The notes under the pieces are model-generated. The model did no database searches. It was not told where the DNA came from and saw only the letters and a list, made by a program, of their open reading frames with translations. Of a DNA stretch of 64,000 nt, positions 12,680 through 25,619 are shown in pieces. Origin of the DNA: Hydractinia symbiolongicarpus (lineage: Eukaryota; Cnidaria; Hydrozoa; Anthoathecata; Hydractiniidae); contig NC_079882.1 of assembly GCF_029227915.1 (NCBI RefSeq), positions 16,754,501 through 16,818,500 of the forward strand, read 5' to 3'. Numbering within the stretch: the first letter of the stretch is position 1; the number at the start of each line of letters is the position of its first letter. The translations under genes were made by a program, and so were the position numbers.

Positions 12680-13990
12680 GGCCTTTTGCAGTCTAATAAA
12701 GGCCTCACACGTAAATCGCGTGGTTCCATTTGTCTGTGCAGGTTACCATTGGACTATTACTTCCAGTCTCAATGCGCTACAGCGTCCCAAGTCATTTTCA
12801 TTAGCGCCGTTGCCATGCAACACTCTTAACTACGTGCACAGTCCTATAAAGGCTGTAATTTGGTCTTTTGCAGTCTGATAAAGGCCTCACACGTAAATCA
12901 CGTGGTTCCATCTGCCTGTGCAGGTTACCATTGGACTAGTCGTTCCAGTCTCAATGCGCTACAACGTCCCAAGTCGTTTTCATTAGCGCTGTTGCCTTAC
13001 AACACTCTTAACTACGTGCACAGTCCCATAAAGGCTGTTATTTAGCCTTTTGCAGTCTAATAGAGGCCTCACACGTAAATCACGTGGTTCCATCTGCCTG
13101 TGCAGGTTACCATTGGACTAGTCGATCCAGTCTCAATGCGCTACAACCTCCCAAGTCGTTTTCATTAGCGTTGTTGCTTTACAACACTCTTAACTACGTG
13201 CACAGTCCTGTAGAGGCTGTAATATGGCCTTCTGCAGTCTAATAAAGGCCTCACACGTAAATGAAATGGTTTCACCGGTCTGCGCAGGTTACCATTCGAC
13301 TATTCCTTCCAGTCTAAATGCGCTACAACGTCTCAAGTTGTTTTCATTATCGCTGTTGCCATACAACACTCCTAAATACGTGCACAGTCCTATAAAGGCT
13401 GTAATATGGCCTTTTGCAGTCTAATAAAGGCTTCACACGTACATCACGTGGTTTCACCGGTCTGCGCAGATTACCATTGGCGTAGTCCTTTCAGTCTCAA
13501 TGCGCTACAACGTCCCAAGTCGTTTTCATTAGCGAAGTTGCCTTAGAACACTCTTAACTTCGTCCACAGTCCTATAAAGGCTGTATTATGGCCTTTTGCA
13601 GTCTAATAAAGGCCTCACACGTAAATCACGTGGTTTCCTTTGCCTGTGCAGGTTTCCATTGGCCTAGTCCTTCCAGTCTCAATGTACTACAACGTCTCAA
13701 GTCGTTTTCATTAGCGCCGTTGCCTTAAGACACTCTTAACTACGTGCACAGTCCTATAAAGGCTGTAATTTGGCCTTTTGCAGTCTAGTAAAGGCTTCAT
13801 ACGTAAATCACGTGGTTTCACCTGCCTGTGCAGGTTACCATTGGTCTAGTCCTTTCAGTCCCAATGTGCTACAACGTCCCAAGTCGTTTTCATTAGCGCC
13901 GTTGCTTTACAACACTCTTAACTACGTGTACAGTCCTATAAAGGCTGTAATATGGCCTTTTGCAGTCTAATAAAGTCCTCACACGTGAAT
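12680..13990 (+). repeat. Seven-monomer run repeated at 14863-16172 (offset 2183 bp)
   Basis: The run begins with the AATCGCGTGGTTCC type, passes through units with TTATTTAGCC and CTGTAGAGGC, and ends with the CACGTGAATCACGTGG type. It recurs at an offset of 2183 bp (twelve monomers minus 1). Part of the neighbourhood (about 12300-12700) also recurs at about 14119-14520 with an offset of 1819 bp. Two overlapping exchange events are therefore recorded here. Confidence 0.86.
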
Positions 13991-14862
13991 CACGTGGTTC
14001 CATCTGCCTGCGCAGGTTACCGTTGGACTAGTCGTTCCAGTCTCAATGCGCTACAACCTCCCAAGTCGTTTTCATTAGCGCTGTTGCTTTACAACACTCT
14101 TAACTACGTGCACAGTCCTGTAAAGGCTGTAATATGGCCTTTTGCAGTCTAATAAAGGCCTCACACGGAAATCAAATGGTTTCACTGGTCTGTGCAGGTT
14201 ACCATTCGACTATTCCTTCCAGTCTAAATGCGCTACAGCGTCCCAAGTCATTTTCATTAGCGCCGTTGCCATACAACACTCTTAACTACGTGCACAGTCC
14301 TATAAAGGCTGTAATATGGCCTTTTGCAGTCTAAAAAGGCCTCACACGTAAATCACGTGATTTCACCGGTCTGCGCAGGTTACGATTGGCCTAGTCCTTC
14401 CAGTCTCAATGCGCTACAACGTCCCAGGTCATTTTCATTAGCGCCGTTGCCATACAACACTCTTAACTACGTGCACAGTCCGATAAAGGCTGTAATATGG
14501 CCTTTTGCAGTCTAGTAAAGGCCTCACACGTAAATCGCGTGGTTCCATTTGTCTGTGCAGGTTACCATTGGACTATTACTTCCAGTCTCAATGCGCTACA
14601 GCGTCCCAAGTCATTTTCATTAGCGCCGTTGCCATACAACACTCTTAACTACGTGCACAGTCCTATAAAGGCTGTAATATGGCCTTTTGCAGTCTAATAA
14701 AGGCTTCACACGTAAATCACGTTGTTTCACCTGCCTGCGCAGGTTACCATTGGCCTAGTCCTTCCAGTCTCAATGCGCTACAACGTCCCAAGTCGTTTTC
14801 ATTATCGCTGTTGCCTTACAACACTCCTAAATACGTGCACAGTCCTATAAAGTCTGTAATAT

Positions 14863-16172
14863 GGCCTTTTGCAGTCTAATAAAGGCCTCACACGTAAATC
14901 GCGTGGTTCCATTTGTCTGTGCAGGTTACCATTGGACTATTACTTCCAGTCTCAATGCGCTACAGCGTCCCAAGTCATTTTCATTAGCGCCGTTGCCATA
15001 CAACACTCTTAACTACGTGCACAGTCCTATAAAGGCTGTAATTTGGTCTTTTGCAGTCTGATAAAGGCCTCACACGTAAATCACGTGGTTCCATCTGCCT
15101 GTGCAGGTTACCATTGGACTAGTCGTTCCAGTCACAATGCGCTACAACGTCCCAAGTCGTTTTCATTAGCGCTGTTGCCTTACAACACTCTTAACTACGT
15201 GCACAGTCCCATAAAGGCTGTTATTTAGCCTTTTGCAGTCTAATAGAGGCCTCACACGTAAATCACGTGGTTCCATCTGCCTGTGCAGGTTACCATTGGA
15301 CTAGTCGATCCAGTCTCAATGCGCTACAACCTCCCAAGTCGTTTTCATTAGCGTTGTTGCTTTACAACACTCTTAACTACGTGCACAGTCCTGTAGAGGC
15401 TGTAATATGGCCTTCTGCAGTCTAATAAAGGCCTCACACGTAAATCAAATGGTTTCACCGGTCTGCGCAGGTTACCATTCGACTATTCCTTCCAGTCTAA
15501 ATGCGCTACAACGTCTCAAGTTGTTTTCATTATCGCTGTTGCCTTACAACACTCCTAAATACGTGCACAGTCCTATAAAGGCTGTAATATGGCCTTTTGC
15601 AGTCTAATAAAGGCTTCACACGTACATCACGTGGTTTCACCGGTCTGCGCAGATTACCATTGGCGTAGTCCTTTCAGTCTCAATGCGCTACAACGTCCCA
15701 AGTCGTTTTCATTAGCGAAGTTGTCTTAGAACACTCTTAACTTCGTCCACAGTCCTATAAAGGCTGTATTATGGCCTTTTGCAGTCTAATAAAGGCCTCA
15801 CACGTAAATCACGTGGTTTCATTTGCCTGTGCAGGTTTCCATTGGCCTAGTCCTTCCAGTCTCAATGTACTACAACGTCTCAAGTCGTTTTCATTAGCGC
15901 CGTTGCCTTAAGACACTCTTAACTACGTGCACAGTCCTATAAAGGCTGTAATTTGGCCTTTTGCAGTCTAGTAAAGGCTTCATACGTAAATCACGTGGTT
16001 TCACCTGCCTGTGCAGGTTACCATTGGTCTAGTCCTTTCAGTCCCAATGTGCTACAACGTCCCAAGTCGTTTTCATTAGCGCCGTTGCTTTACAACACTC
16101 TTAACTACGTGTACAGTCCTATAAAGGTTGTAATATGGCCTTTTGCAGTCTAATAAAGTCCTCACACGTGAA
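14863..16172 (+). repeat. Second copy of the 2183-bp-offset run
   Basis: Matches 12680-13990, including the rare CTGTAGAGGCTG and TTATTTAGCC variants. Small differences are present, for example AATGAAATGG against AATCAAATGG and TTTCCTTTGCC against TTTCATTTGCC. Confidence 0.86.
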
Positions 16173-16961
16173 TCACGTGGTTCCATCTGCCTGTGCAGGT
16201 TACCGTTGGACTATTCCTTCCAGTCTCAATGCACTACAACGTTTCAAGTGGTTTTCCTTAGCGCCGTGGCCTTAGAACACTCTTAACTACGTTCACAGTC
16301 CTATAAAGGCTGTAGTATTGCCCTTTGCAGTCTAATAAAGGCCTCACACGTTAATCACGTGGTTTCACCGGTCTGCGCAGGTCACCATTGGCCTAGTCCT
16401 TCCAGTCTCAATGCGCTACAACGTCCTAAGTCGTTTTCATTAGCGCCGTTGCCTTACAACACTCTTAACTACGTGCACAGTCTCATAAAGGCTGTAATTT
16501 GGCCTTTTGCAGTCTAGTAAAGGCTTCATACGTAAATCACGTGGTTCCATCTGCCTGCGCAGGTTACTGTTGGACTATTCCTTCCAGTCTCAATGCACTA
16601 CAACGTTTCAAGTGGTTTTCCTTAGCGCCGTGGCCTTAGAACACTCTTAACTACGTTCACAGTCCTATAAAGGCTGTAGTATTCCCCTTTGCAGTCTAAT
16701 AAAGGCCTCACACTTTAATCACGTGGTTTCACCGGTCTGCACAGGTCACCATTGGCCTAGTCCTTCCAGTCTCAATGCGCTACAACGTGCCAAGTCGTTT
16801 TCATTAGCGCCGTTGCCTTACAACACTCTTAACTACGTGCACAATCCTATAAAGGCTGTAATTTGGCCTTTTGCAGTCTAGTAAAGGCTTCATACGTAAA
16901 TCACGTGGTTTCACCTGCCTGTGCAGGTTACCATTGGTCTAGTCCTTTCAGTCCCAATGTG
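15870..16961 (+). repeat. Six-monomer higher-order repeat, copy 1 (1092 bp)
   Basis: This segment and the next 1092 bp are tandem copies at exactly six monomers. Both contain GTATTCCCCTTTGC, a private change from GTATTGCCC, and CACTTTAATCACG. Inside each copy two adjacent monomer pairs are themselves alike at an offset of about 368 bp, so a dimeric repeat is nested in the hexamer. Confidence 0.88.
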
Positions 16962-18110
16962 CTACAACGTCTCAAGTCGTTTTCATTAGCGCCGTTGCCT
17001 TAAGACACTCTTAACTACGTGCACAGTCCTATAAAGGCTGTAATTTGGCCTTTTGCAGTCTAGTAAAGGCTTCATACGTAAATCACGTGGTTTCACCTGC
17101 CTGTGCAGGTTACCATTGGTCTAGTCCTTTCAGTCCCAATGTGCTACAACGTCCCAAGTCGTTTTCATTAGCGCCGTTGCTTTACAACACTCTTAACTAC
17201 GTGTACAGTCCTATAAAGGCTGTAATATGGCCTTTTGCAGTCTAATAAAGTCCTCACACGTGAATCACGTGGTTCCATCTGCCTGCGCAGGTTACCGTTG
17301 GACTATTCCTTCCAGTCTCAATGCACTACAACGTTTCAAGTGGTTTTCCTTAGCGCCGTGGCCTTAAAACACTCTTAACTACGTTCACAGTCCTATAAAG
17401 GCTGTAGTATTGCCCTTTGCAGTCTAATAAAGGCCTCACACGTTAATCACGTGGTTTCACCGGTCTGCGCAGGTCACCATTGGCCTAGTCCTTCCAGTCT
17501 CAATGCGCTACAACGTCCCAAGTCGTTTTCATTAGCGCCGTTGCCTTACAACACTCTTAACTACGTGCACAGTCCTATAAAGGCTGTAATTTGGCCTTTT
17601 GCAGTCTAGTAAAGGCTTCATACGTAAATCACGTGGTTCCATCTGCCTGCGCAGGTTACCGTTGGACTATTCCTTCCAGTCTCAATGCACTACAACGTTT
17701 CAAGTGGTTTTCCTTAGCGCCGTGGCCTTAGAACACTCTTAACTACGTTCACAATCCTATAAAGGCTGTAGTATTCCCCTTTGCAGTCTAATAAAGGCCT
17801 CACACTTTAATCACGTGGTTTCACCGGTCTGCACAGGTCACCATTGGCCTAGTCCTTCCAGTCTCAATGCGCTACAACGTCCCAAGTCGTTTTCATTAGC
17901 GCCGTTGCCTTACAACACTCTTAACTACGTGCACAATCCTATAAAGGCTGTAATTTGGCCTTTTGCAGTCTAGTAAAGGCTTCATACGTTAATCACGTGG
18001 TTTCACCTGCCTGTGCAGGTTACCATTGGTCTAGTCCTTTCAGTCCCAATGTGCTACAACGTCTCAAGTCGTTTTCATTAGCGCCGTTGCCTTAAGACAC
18101 TCTTAACTAC
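16962..18110 (+). repeat. Six-monomer higher-order repeat, copy 2 (1092 bp)
   Basis: Tandem copy of 15870-16961 with the same private variants. The match extends slightly into a third unit and breaks near 18120, where CTGTAATGTGGCCC replaces CTGTAATTTGGCC. Confidence 0.88.
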
Positions 18111-19169
18111 GTGCACAGTCCTATAAAGGCTGTAATGTGGCCCTTTGCAGTCTAATAAAGGCGTCACACGTAAATCACGTTGTTCCATTTGCCTGTGCAG
18201 ATTTCCATTGGCCTAGTCCTTCCAGTCTCAATGTGCTACAACGTCTCAAGTCGTTTTCATTAGCGCCGTTGCCTTAAGACACTCTTAAGTATGTGCACAG
18301 TCCTATAAAGGCTGTAGTATTGCCCTTTGCAGTCTAATAAAGGCCTCACACGTTAATCACGTGGTTTCACCGGTCTGCGCAGGTCACCATTGGCCTAGTC
18401 CTTGCAGTCTCAATGCGCTACAACGTCCCAAGTCGTTTTCATTAGCGCCGCTGCCTTACAACACTCTTAACTACGTGCACAGTCCTATAAAGGCTGTTAT
18501 TTGGCCTTTTGCAGTCTAGTAAAGGCTTCATACGTAAATCACGTGGTTTCACCTGCCTGCGCAGGTTACCATTGGTCTAGTCCTTTCAGTCTGAATGTGC
18601 TACAACGTCCCAAGTCGTTTTCATTGGCGAAGTTGCGTTAGAACACTCTCAACTACGTGCACAGTCCTATAAAGGCTGTAATATGGCCTTTTGCAGTATA
18701 ATAAAGGCCTCACACGTAAATCACGTGGCTTAACCTGTCTGCACAGGTTACCATTGGTCTAGTCCTTACAGTCTCATTGTGCTACAACGTTCCAAGTCGT
18801 TTTCATTAGTGCCGTTGCCTTACAACACTCTTAACTACGTGCACAGTCCTATAAAGGCTGTAATTTGGCCTTTTGCAGTCTAGTAAAGGCTTCATACGTA
18901 AATCACGTGGTTTCACCTGCCTGCGCAGGTTACCATTGGACTATTCCTTCCAGTCTCAATGCACTACAACGTCCCAAGTCGTTTTCATTGGCGAAGTTGC
19001 CTTAGAACACTCTTAACTACGTGCACATTCCTATAAAGGCTGTAATATGGCCTTTTGCAGTCTAATAAAGGCCTCACACGTAAATCACGTGGTTTCACCT
19101 GTCTGCACAGGTTACCATTGGCCTAGTCCTCACAGTCTCAATGCGCTACAACGTCCCAAGTCGTTTTCA

Positions 19170-19406
19170 TTGGCGCCGTTGCTTTACAACACTCTTAACT
19201 ACGTGCACAGTCCTATAAAGGCTGTATAATGACACTTTGCAGTCTAATAAAGTCCTCACACGTAAATCACGTGGTTCCATCTGCCTGCGCAGGTTTCCAT
19301 TGGACTTGATTTACGTGTGAGGCCTTTATTAGACTGCAAAAGGCCATATTACAGCCTTTATAGGACTGTGCAAGTATTTAAGAGTGTTGTAAGGCAACAG
19401 CGATAA
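19170..19406. other. Polarity switch 1 (plus to minus), fold-back palindrome
   Basis: Plus-polarity monomers run to CCATTGGACT ending at 19306. The next base starts the minus-polarity string TGATTTACGTGTGAGG at 19307. The plus arm ending at 19269 (CACACGTAAATCA) is complementary to the minus arm starting at 19307, which leaves a 37-nt spacer (19270-19306). Over the nearest 65 nt of the arms I count six mismatches, five of them clustered in the left arm around 19222-19236. The arms are therefore two different monomer variants, not a fresh exact fold-back. There is essentially no microhomology at the joint. Confidence 0.93.
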
Positions 19407-21335
19407 TAAAAACGACTTGAGACGTCGTAGCTCATTTAGACTGGAAGGAATAGTCCAATGGTAACCTGCGCAGACCGGTGAAACCACGTCATTAACGTGT
19501 GAGGCCTTTAATAGACTGCAAAAGGCCAAATTACAGCCTTTATAGGACTGTAAACGTAGTTAAGAGTGTTGTAAGGCAACGGCGCTAATGAGAACGACTT
19601 GGGACGTCGCAGCGCATTGAGACTGGAAGGACTAGGTCAATGGTGACCTGCGCAGACCTGTGAAACCACGTGATTAACGTGTGAGGCCTTTATTAGACTG
19701 CCAAAGGCCATATTACAGATTTTATAGGACTGTGCACGTAGTTAAGAGTGTCTTAAGGCAACGGCGCTAATGAAAGCGACTTGAGACGTTGTAGCACATT
19801 GAGACTGAAAGGACTAGACCAATGGTAACCTGCGGTGAAACTACGTGATTTACGTATGAAGCCTTTACTAGACTGCAAAAGGCCAAATTATAGCCTTTAT
19901 AGGACTGTGCACGTAGTTAAGAGTGTTGCAAGGCAACGGCGCTAATGAAAACGACTTGGGACGTTGTAGCGCATTGAGACTGGAAGGACTAGGCCAATGG
20001 TGAGCTGCGCAGATCGGTGAAACCGCGTTATTAACGTGTGAGGCCTTTATTTGACTGCAAAGGGCAATACTACAGCCTTTATAGGACTGTGCAGGTAGTT
20101 AAGATTGTCTTAAGGCAACGGCGCTAATGAAAACGACGTGAAACGTTGTAGCACATTGAGACTGGAAGGACTAGGTCAATGGTAACCTGCGCAGACAAGT
20201 GAAACCACGTGATTTACGTGTGAGGCCTTTATTAGACTGCAAAAGGCCATATTACAGCCTTTATAGGACTGCGCAAGTATTTAAGAGTGTTGTAAGGCAA
20301 CACCGATAATGAAAACGACTTGAGACGTTGTAGCACATTTAGACTGGAAGGACTAGGTCAATGGTGACCTGCGCAGACCGGTGAAACCACGTGATTTACG
20401 TATGAAGCCTTTACTAGACTGCAAAATGCCAAATTACAGCCTTTATAGGACTGTGCACGTAGTTAAGAGTGTTGTAAGGCAACGGCGCTAATGAAAACGA
20501 CTTGGGACGTTGTAGCGCATTGAGACTAGAAGGACTAGGCCAATGGTGACCTGCGCAGACCGGTGAAACCACGTGATTAACGTGTGAGGCCTTTATTAGA
20601 CTGCAAAGGGCAATACTACAGCCTTTATAGGACTGTGCACGTAATTAAGAGTGTCTTAAGGCAACGGCGCTAATGAAAACGACTTGAGACGTTGTAGCAC
20701 ATTGAGACTGGAAGGACTAGGCCAATGGAAACCTGCACAGGCAAATGGAACAACGTGATTACGTGTGAGGCCTTTATTAGACTGCAAAATGCCATATTAC
20801 AGCCTTTATAGGACTGTGCACGTAGTTAAGAGTGTCTTAAGGCAACGGCGCTAATGAAAACGACTTGGGACGTTGTAGCACATGGAGACTGGAAGGACCA
20901 GACCAATGGTAACCTGCGCAGGCAGGTGAAACCACGTGATTTACGTATGAAGCCTTTACTAGACTGCAAAAGGCCAAATTACAGCCTTTATAGGACTGTG
21001 CACGTAGTTAAGAGTGTCTTAAGGCAACGGCGCTAATGAAAACGACTTGAGACGTTGTAGCACATTGGGATTGGAAAGAATAGTCGAATGGTAATCTGCA
21101 CAGACCGGTGAAACCACGTCATTAACGTGTGAGGCCTTTATTAGACTGCAAAAGGCTAAATTACAGCCTTTATAGGACTGTGAACATAGTTAAGAGTGTT
21201 GTAAGGCAACGGCGCTAATGAGAACGACTTGGGACGTTGCAGCGCATTGAGACTGGAAGGACTAGGTCAATGGTGTCCTGCGCAGACCTGTGAAACCACG
21301 TGATTAACGTGTGAGGCCTTTATTAGACTGCAAAA

Positions 21336-21448
21336 GGCCATATTACAGATTTTATAGGACTGTGCACGTAGTTAAGAGTGTCTTAAGGCAACGGCGCTAA
21401 TGAAAGCGACTTGTGATTTACGTGTGAGGCCTTTATTAGACTGCAAAA
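21336..21448 (-). repeat. Truncated 113-bp monomer, copy 1
   Basis: The distance between successive GGCCATATTAC landmarks here is 113 bp, so 69 bp are missing. The joint reads GCGACTTG then TGATTTACGTG at 21413/21414. This removes the middle of the unit from the CGTCCCAAG region to the middle of the CACGT-N5-ACGTG dyad. The same joint with the same upstream context (GGTGTCCTGCGCAG) is present at 37347/37348. Confidence 0.93.
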
Positions 21449-22342
21449 GGCCATATTACAGCCTTTATTGGCCTGTGCACGTTAAGAGTGTTCTAAGGCA
21501 ACTTCGCCAATGAAAACGTCTTGGGACGTTGTAGCGCATTGAAATTGTAAAGACTAGGCCAATGGTAACCTACGCAGACAGGTGAAACCACGTGATTTAC
21601 GTGTCAGGCCTTTATTAGACTGCAAAAGGCCATATTACAGCCTTTACAGGACTGTGCACGTAGTTAAGAGTGTTCTAAGGCCACGGCGCTAAGGAAAACC
21701 ACTTGAAACGTTGTAGTGCATTGAGACTGGAAGGAATAGTCCAGTGGTAACCTGCGCAGGCAGATGGAACCAAGTGATTTACGTGTGAGGCCTTTATTAG
21801 ACTGCAAAAGGCCATATTACAGCCTTTATAGTACTGTGAACGCAGTTAAGAGTGTTGTAAAGCAACGGCGCTAATGAAAACGACTTGGGACGTTGTAGCA
21901 CATTGAGACTGGAAGGACTAGGCCAATGGTAACCTGCGCAGGCTGGTGAAACAACGTGATTTACGTGTGAAGCCTTTATTAGACTGCAAAAGGCCATATT
22001 ACAGCCTTTATAGGACTGTGCACGTAGTTAAGAGTGTTGTATGGCAACGGCGCTAATGAAAATGACTTGGGACGCTGTAGGGCATTCAGACTGGAAGTAA
22101 TAGTCCAATGGTAACCTGCACAGACAAATGGAACCACGCGATTTACGTGTGAGGCCTTTATTAGACTGCAAAAGGCCATATTACAGCCTTTATAGGACTG
22201 TGCACGTATTTAAGAGTGTTGTAAGGCAACAGCGATAATGAAAACGACTTGGGACGTTGTAGCGCATTGAGACTGGAAGGACTAGGCCAATGGTAACCTG
22301 CGCAGACCGGTGAAATCACGTGATTTACGTGTGAGGACTTTA

Positions 22343-23998
22343 TTAGACTGCAAAAGGCCATATTACAGCCTTTATAGGACTGTGCACGTAGTTAAGAGTG
22401 TTGTAAAGCAACGGCGCTAATGAAAACGACTTGGGACGTTGTAGCACATTGAGACTGGAAGGATAGGCCGATGGTAACCTGCGCAGGCAGGTGAAACAAC
22501 GTGATTTACGTGTGAGGCCTTTATTAGACTGCAAAAGGCCATATTACAGCCTTTATAGGACTGTGCACGTAGTTAAGAGTGTTCTAAGGCAACTTCGCCA
22601 ATGAAAACGACTTGGGACGTTGTAGTGCATTGAGACTGGAAGGAATAGTCCAATGGTAACCTGCGCAGGCAGATGGAACCACGTGATTTACGTGTGAGGC
22701 TTTTATTAGACTGCAAAAGGCCATATTACAGCCTTTATAGGACTGTGCACGTAGTTAAGAGTGTTGTAAAGCAATGGCGCTAATGAAAACGACTTGGGAC
22801 GTTGTAGCACATGGAGACTGGAAGGACTAGACCAATGGTAACCTGCGCAGGCAGGTGAAACCACGTGATTTACGTATGAAGCCTTTACTAGACTGCAAAA
22901 GGCCAAATTACAGCCTTTATAGGACTGTGCACGTAGTTAAGAGTGTTGTAAGGCAACGGCGCTAATGAAAACGACTTGGGAAGTTGTAGCGCATTGAGAC
23001 TGTAAGGACTAGACCAATGGTAACCTGTGAAGACAGGTTAAACCACGTGATTTACGTGTGAGGCCTTTATTGGACTACAAAAGGCCATATTACAGCCTTT
23101 ATAGGACTGTGCACGTAGTTAAGAGTGTTCTAAGGCAAATTCGCCAAAGAAAACGACTTGGGACGTTGTAGCACATTGAGACTGAAAGGACTAGACCAAT
23201 GGTAACCTGCGCAGGCAGGTGAAACCACGTGATTTACGTATGAAGCCTTTACTAGACTGCAAAAGGCCAAATTACAGCCTTTATAGGACTGTGCACGTAG
23301 TTAAGAGTGTTGTAAGGCAGCGGCGCTAATGAAAACGACTTGGGACGTTGTAGCGCATTGAGACTGGAAGGACTAGGCCAATGGTGACCTGCGCAGACCG
23401 GTGAAACCACGTGATTAACGTGTGAGGCCTTTATTAGACTGCAAAGGGCAATACTACAGCCTTTATAGGACTGTGCACGTATTTAAGAGTATTGTAAGGC
23501 AACAGCGATAATGAAAACGACTTGGGACGTTGTAGCGCATTGAGAATGTAAGGACTAGGCCAATGGTAACCTGCGCAGACAGGTGAAACCACGTGATTTA
23601 CGTGTGAGGCCTTTAATAGACTACAAAAGAACATATTACAGCCTTTATGGGACTGTGCACGTAGTTAAGAGTGTTCTAAGGCAACTTCGCCAATGAAAAC
23701 GACTTGGCACGTTGTAGCGCATTGAGACTGTAAGGACTAGGCCAATGGTAACCTACGCAGATTGGTGAAACCACGTGATTTACGTGTGAGGCCTTTATTA
23801 GACTGCAAAAGGCCATATTACAGCCTTTATAGGACTGTGCACGTAGTTAAGAGTGTTGTAAGGCAACGGCGCTAATGAAAACGACTTGGGACGTTGTAGC
23901 GCATTGAGACTGGAAGGACTAGGCCAATGGTAACCGGCGCAGACCGATGAAACCACGTGATTTACGTGTGGGGCCTTTATTAGACTGCAAAAGTCCAT
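22343..23998 (-). repeat. Nine-monomer run shared with 31436-33092 (offset about 9094 bp)
   Basis: The order of minus-polarity variants here recurs about 9.09 kb downstream (50 monomers minus 6). One base is missing in the first copy (GGAAGGATAGGCC against GGAAGGACTAGGCC near 22461). The adjoining 21797-22361 matches 33074-33638 at a different offset (11277 bp). The long-range copies have thus been broken up by later insertions or exchanges. Confidence 0.82.
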
Positions 23999-25619
23999 AT
24001 TACAGCCTTTATAGGACTTTGCACGTATTTAAGAGTGTTGTAAGGCAACAGCGATAATGAAAACGACTTGGGACGTTGTAGCGCATTGAGAATGTAAGGA
24101 CTAGGCTAATGGTAACCTGCGGAGACAGGTGAAACCACGTGATTTACGTGTGAGGCCTTTAATAGACTACAAAAGGCCATATTACAGCCTTTATGGACTG
24201 TGCTCGTAGTTAAGAGTGTTCTAAGGCAACTTCGCCAATGAAAACGACTTGGCACGTTGTAGCGCATTGAGACTGTAAGGACTAGGCCAATGGTAACCTA
24301 CGCAGATTGGTGAAACCACGTGATTTACGTGTGTGACCTTTATTAGACTTCAAAAGGCCATATTACAGCCTTTACAGGACTGTGCAGGTAGTTAAGAGTG
24401 TTCTAAGGCTACGGCGCTAAGGAAAACCACTTGAAACGTTGTAGTGCATTGAAACTGGAAGGAATAGTCCAGTGGTAACCTGCGCAGGCAGATGGAACCA
24501 AGTGATTTACGTGTGAGGCCTTTATTAGACTGCAAAAGGCCATATTACAGCCTTTATAGGACTGTGAACGTAGTTAAGAGTGTTGTAAAGCAACGGCGCT
24601 AATGAAAACGACTTGGGACGTTGTAGCACATTGAGACTGGAAGGACTAGGCCAATGGTAACCTGCGCAGGCAGGTGAAACAACGTGATTTACGTGTGAAG
24701 CCTTTATTAGACTGCAAAAGGCCATATTACAGCCTTTATAGGAATGTGCACGTAGTTAAGAGTGTTGTATGGCAACGGCGCTAATGAAAATGACTTGGGA
24801 CGCTGTAGCGCATTGAGACTGGAAGTAATAGTCCAATGGTAACCTGCACAGACAAATGGAACCCCGCAATTTACGTGTGAGGCTTTTATTAGACTGCAAA
24901 AGGCCATATTACAGCCTTTATAGGACTGTGCACGTATTTAGGAGTGTTGTAAGGCAACAGCGATAATGAAAACGACTTGGCACGTTGTAGCGCATTGAGA
25001 CTGTAAGGACTAGGCCAATGGTAACCTACGCAGATTGGTGAAACCACGTGATTTACGTGTGAGGCCTTTACTAGACTGCAAAAGGCCAAATTACAGCCTT
25101 TATAGGACTGTGCACGTAGTTAAGAGTGTTGTAAGGCAACGGCGCTAATGAAAACGACTTGGGACGTTGTAGCGCATTGAGACTGTAAGGACTAGACCAA
25201 TGGTAACCTGTGCAGACAGGTTATACCACGTGATTTACGTGTGACGCCTTTACTAGACTGCAAAAGGCCAAATTACAGCCTTTATAGGACTGTGCACGTA
25301 GTTAAGAGTGTTGTAAGGCAACGGCGCTAATGAAAACGAGTTGGGACGTTGTAGCGCATTGAGACTGTAAGGACTAGACCAATGGTAACCTGTGCAGACA
25401 GGTTAAACCACGTGATTTACGTGTGACGCCTTTATTAGACTGCAAAAGGCCATATTACAGCCTTTATAGGACTGTGCACGTAGTTAAGAGTGTTGTAAGG
25501 CAGCGGCGCTAATGAAAACGACTTGGGACGTTGTAGCGCATTGAGACTGTAAGGACTAGGCCAATGGTAACCTACGCCGACAGGTGAAACCACGTGATTT
25601 ACGTGTGAGGCCTTTATTA

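Larger units (their letters stand above)
1..19306 (+). repeat. Satellite array block A, 182-bp monomer, plus polarity
   Basis: About 106 head-to-tail monomers fill this interval with no intervening unique DNA. Landmarks such as the GGCCTTTTGCAGTC box recur every 182 bp (for example near 3407, 3589, 6129, 6311, 6493), with some spacings short by 1 to 8 bp. Copies differ at a limited set of sites: GCGCTAC, GTGCTAC or GCACTAC; CGTCCCAAG or CGTCTCAAG; TAGCGCCGTT, TAGCGAAGTT or TATCGCTGTT. These combinations define variant types that recur in ordered runs, so higher-order repeats are layered on the monomer array. No gene, transposon or tRNA-like structure is visible. The family name and host are unknown to me. 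A centromeric or pericentromeric location is inference. Confidence 0.97.

Noticed and set aside
19170-19406. Terminal inverted repeats of a transposon
   Set aside because: The inverted arms are ordinary satellite monomers. No transposase, target-site duplication or unique interior lies between the polarity switches.
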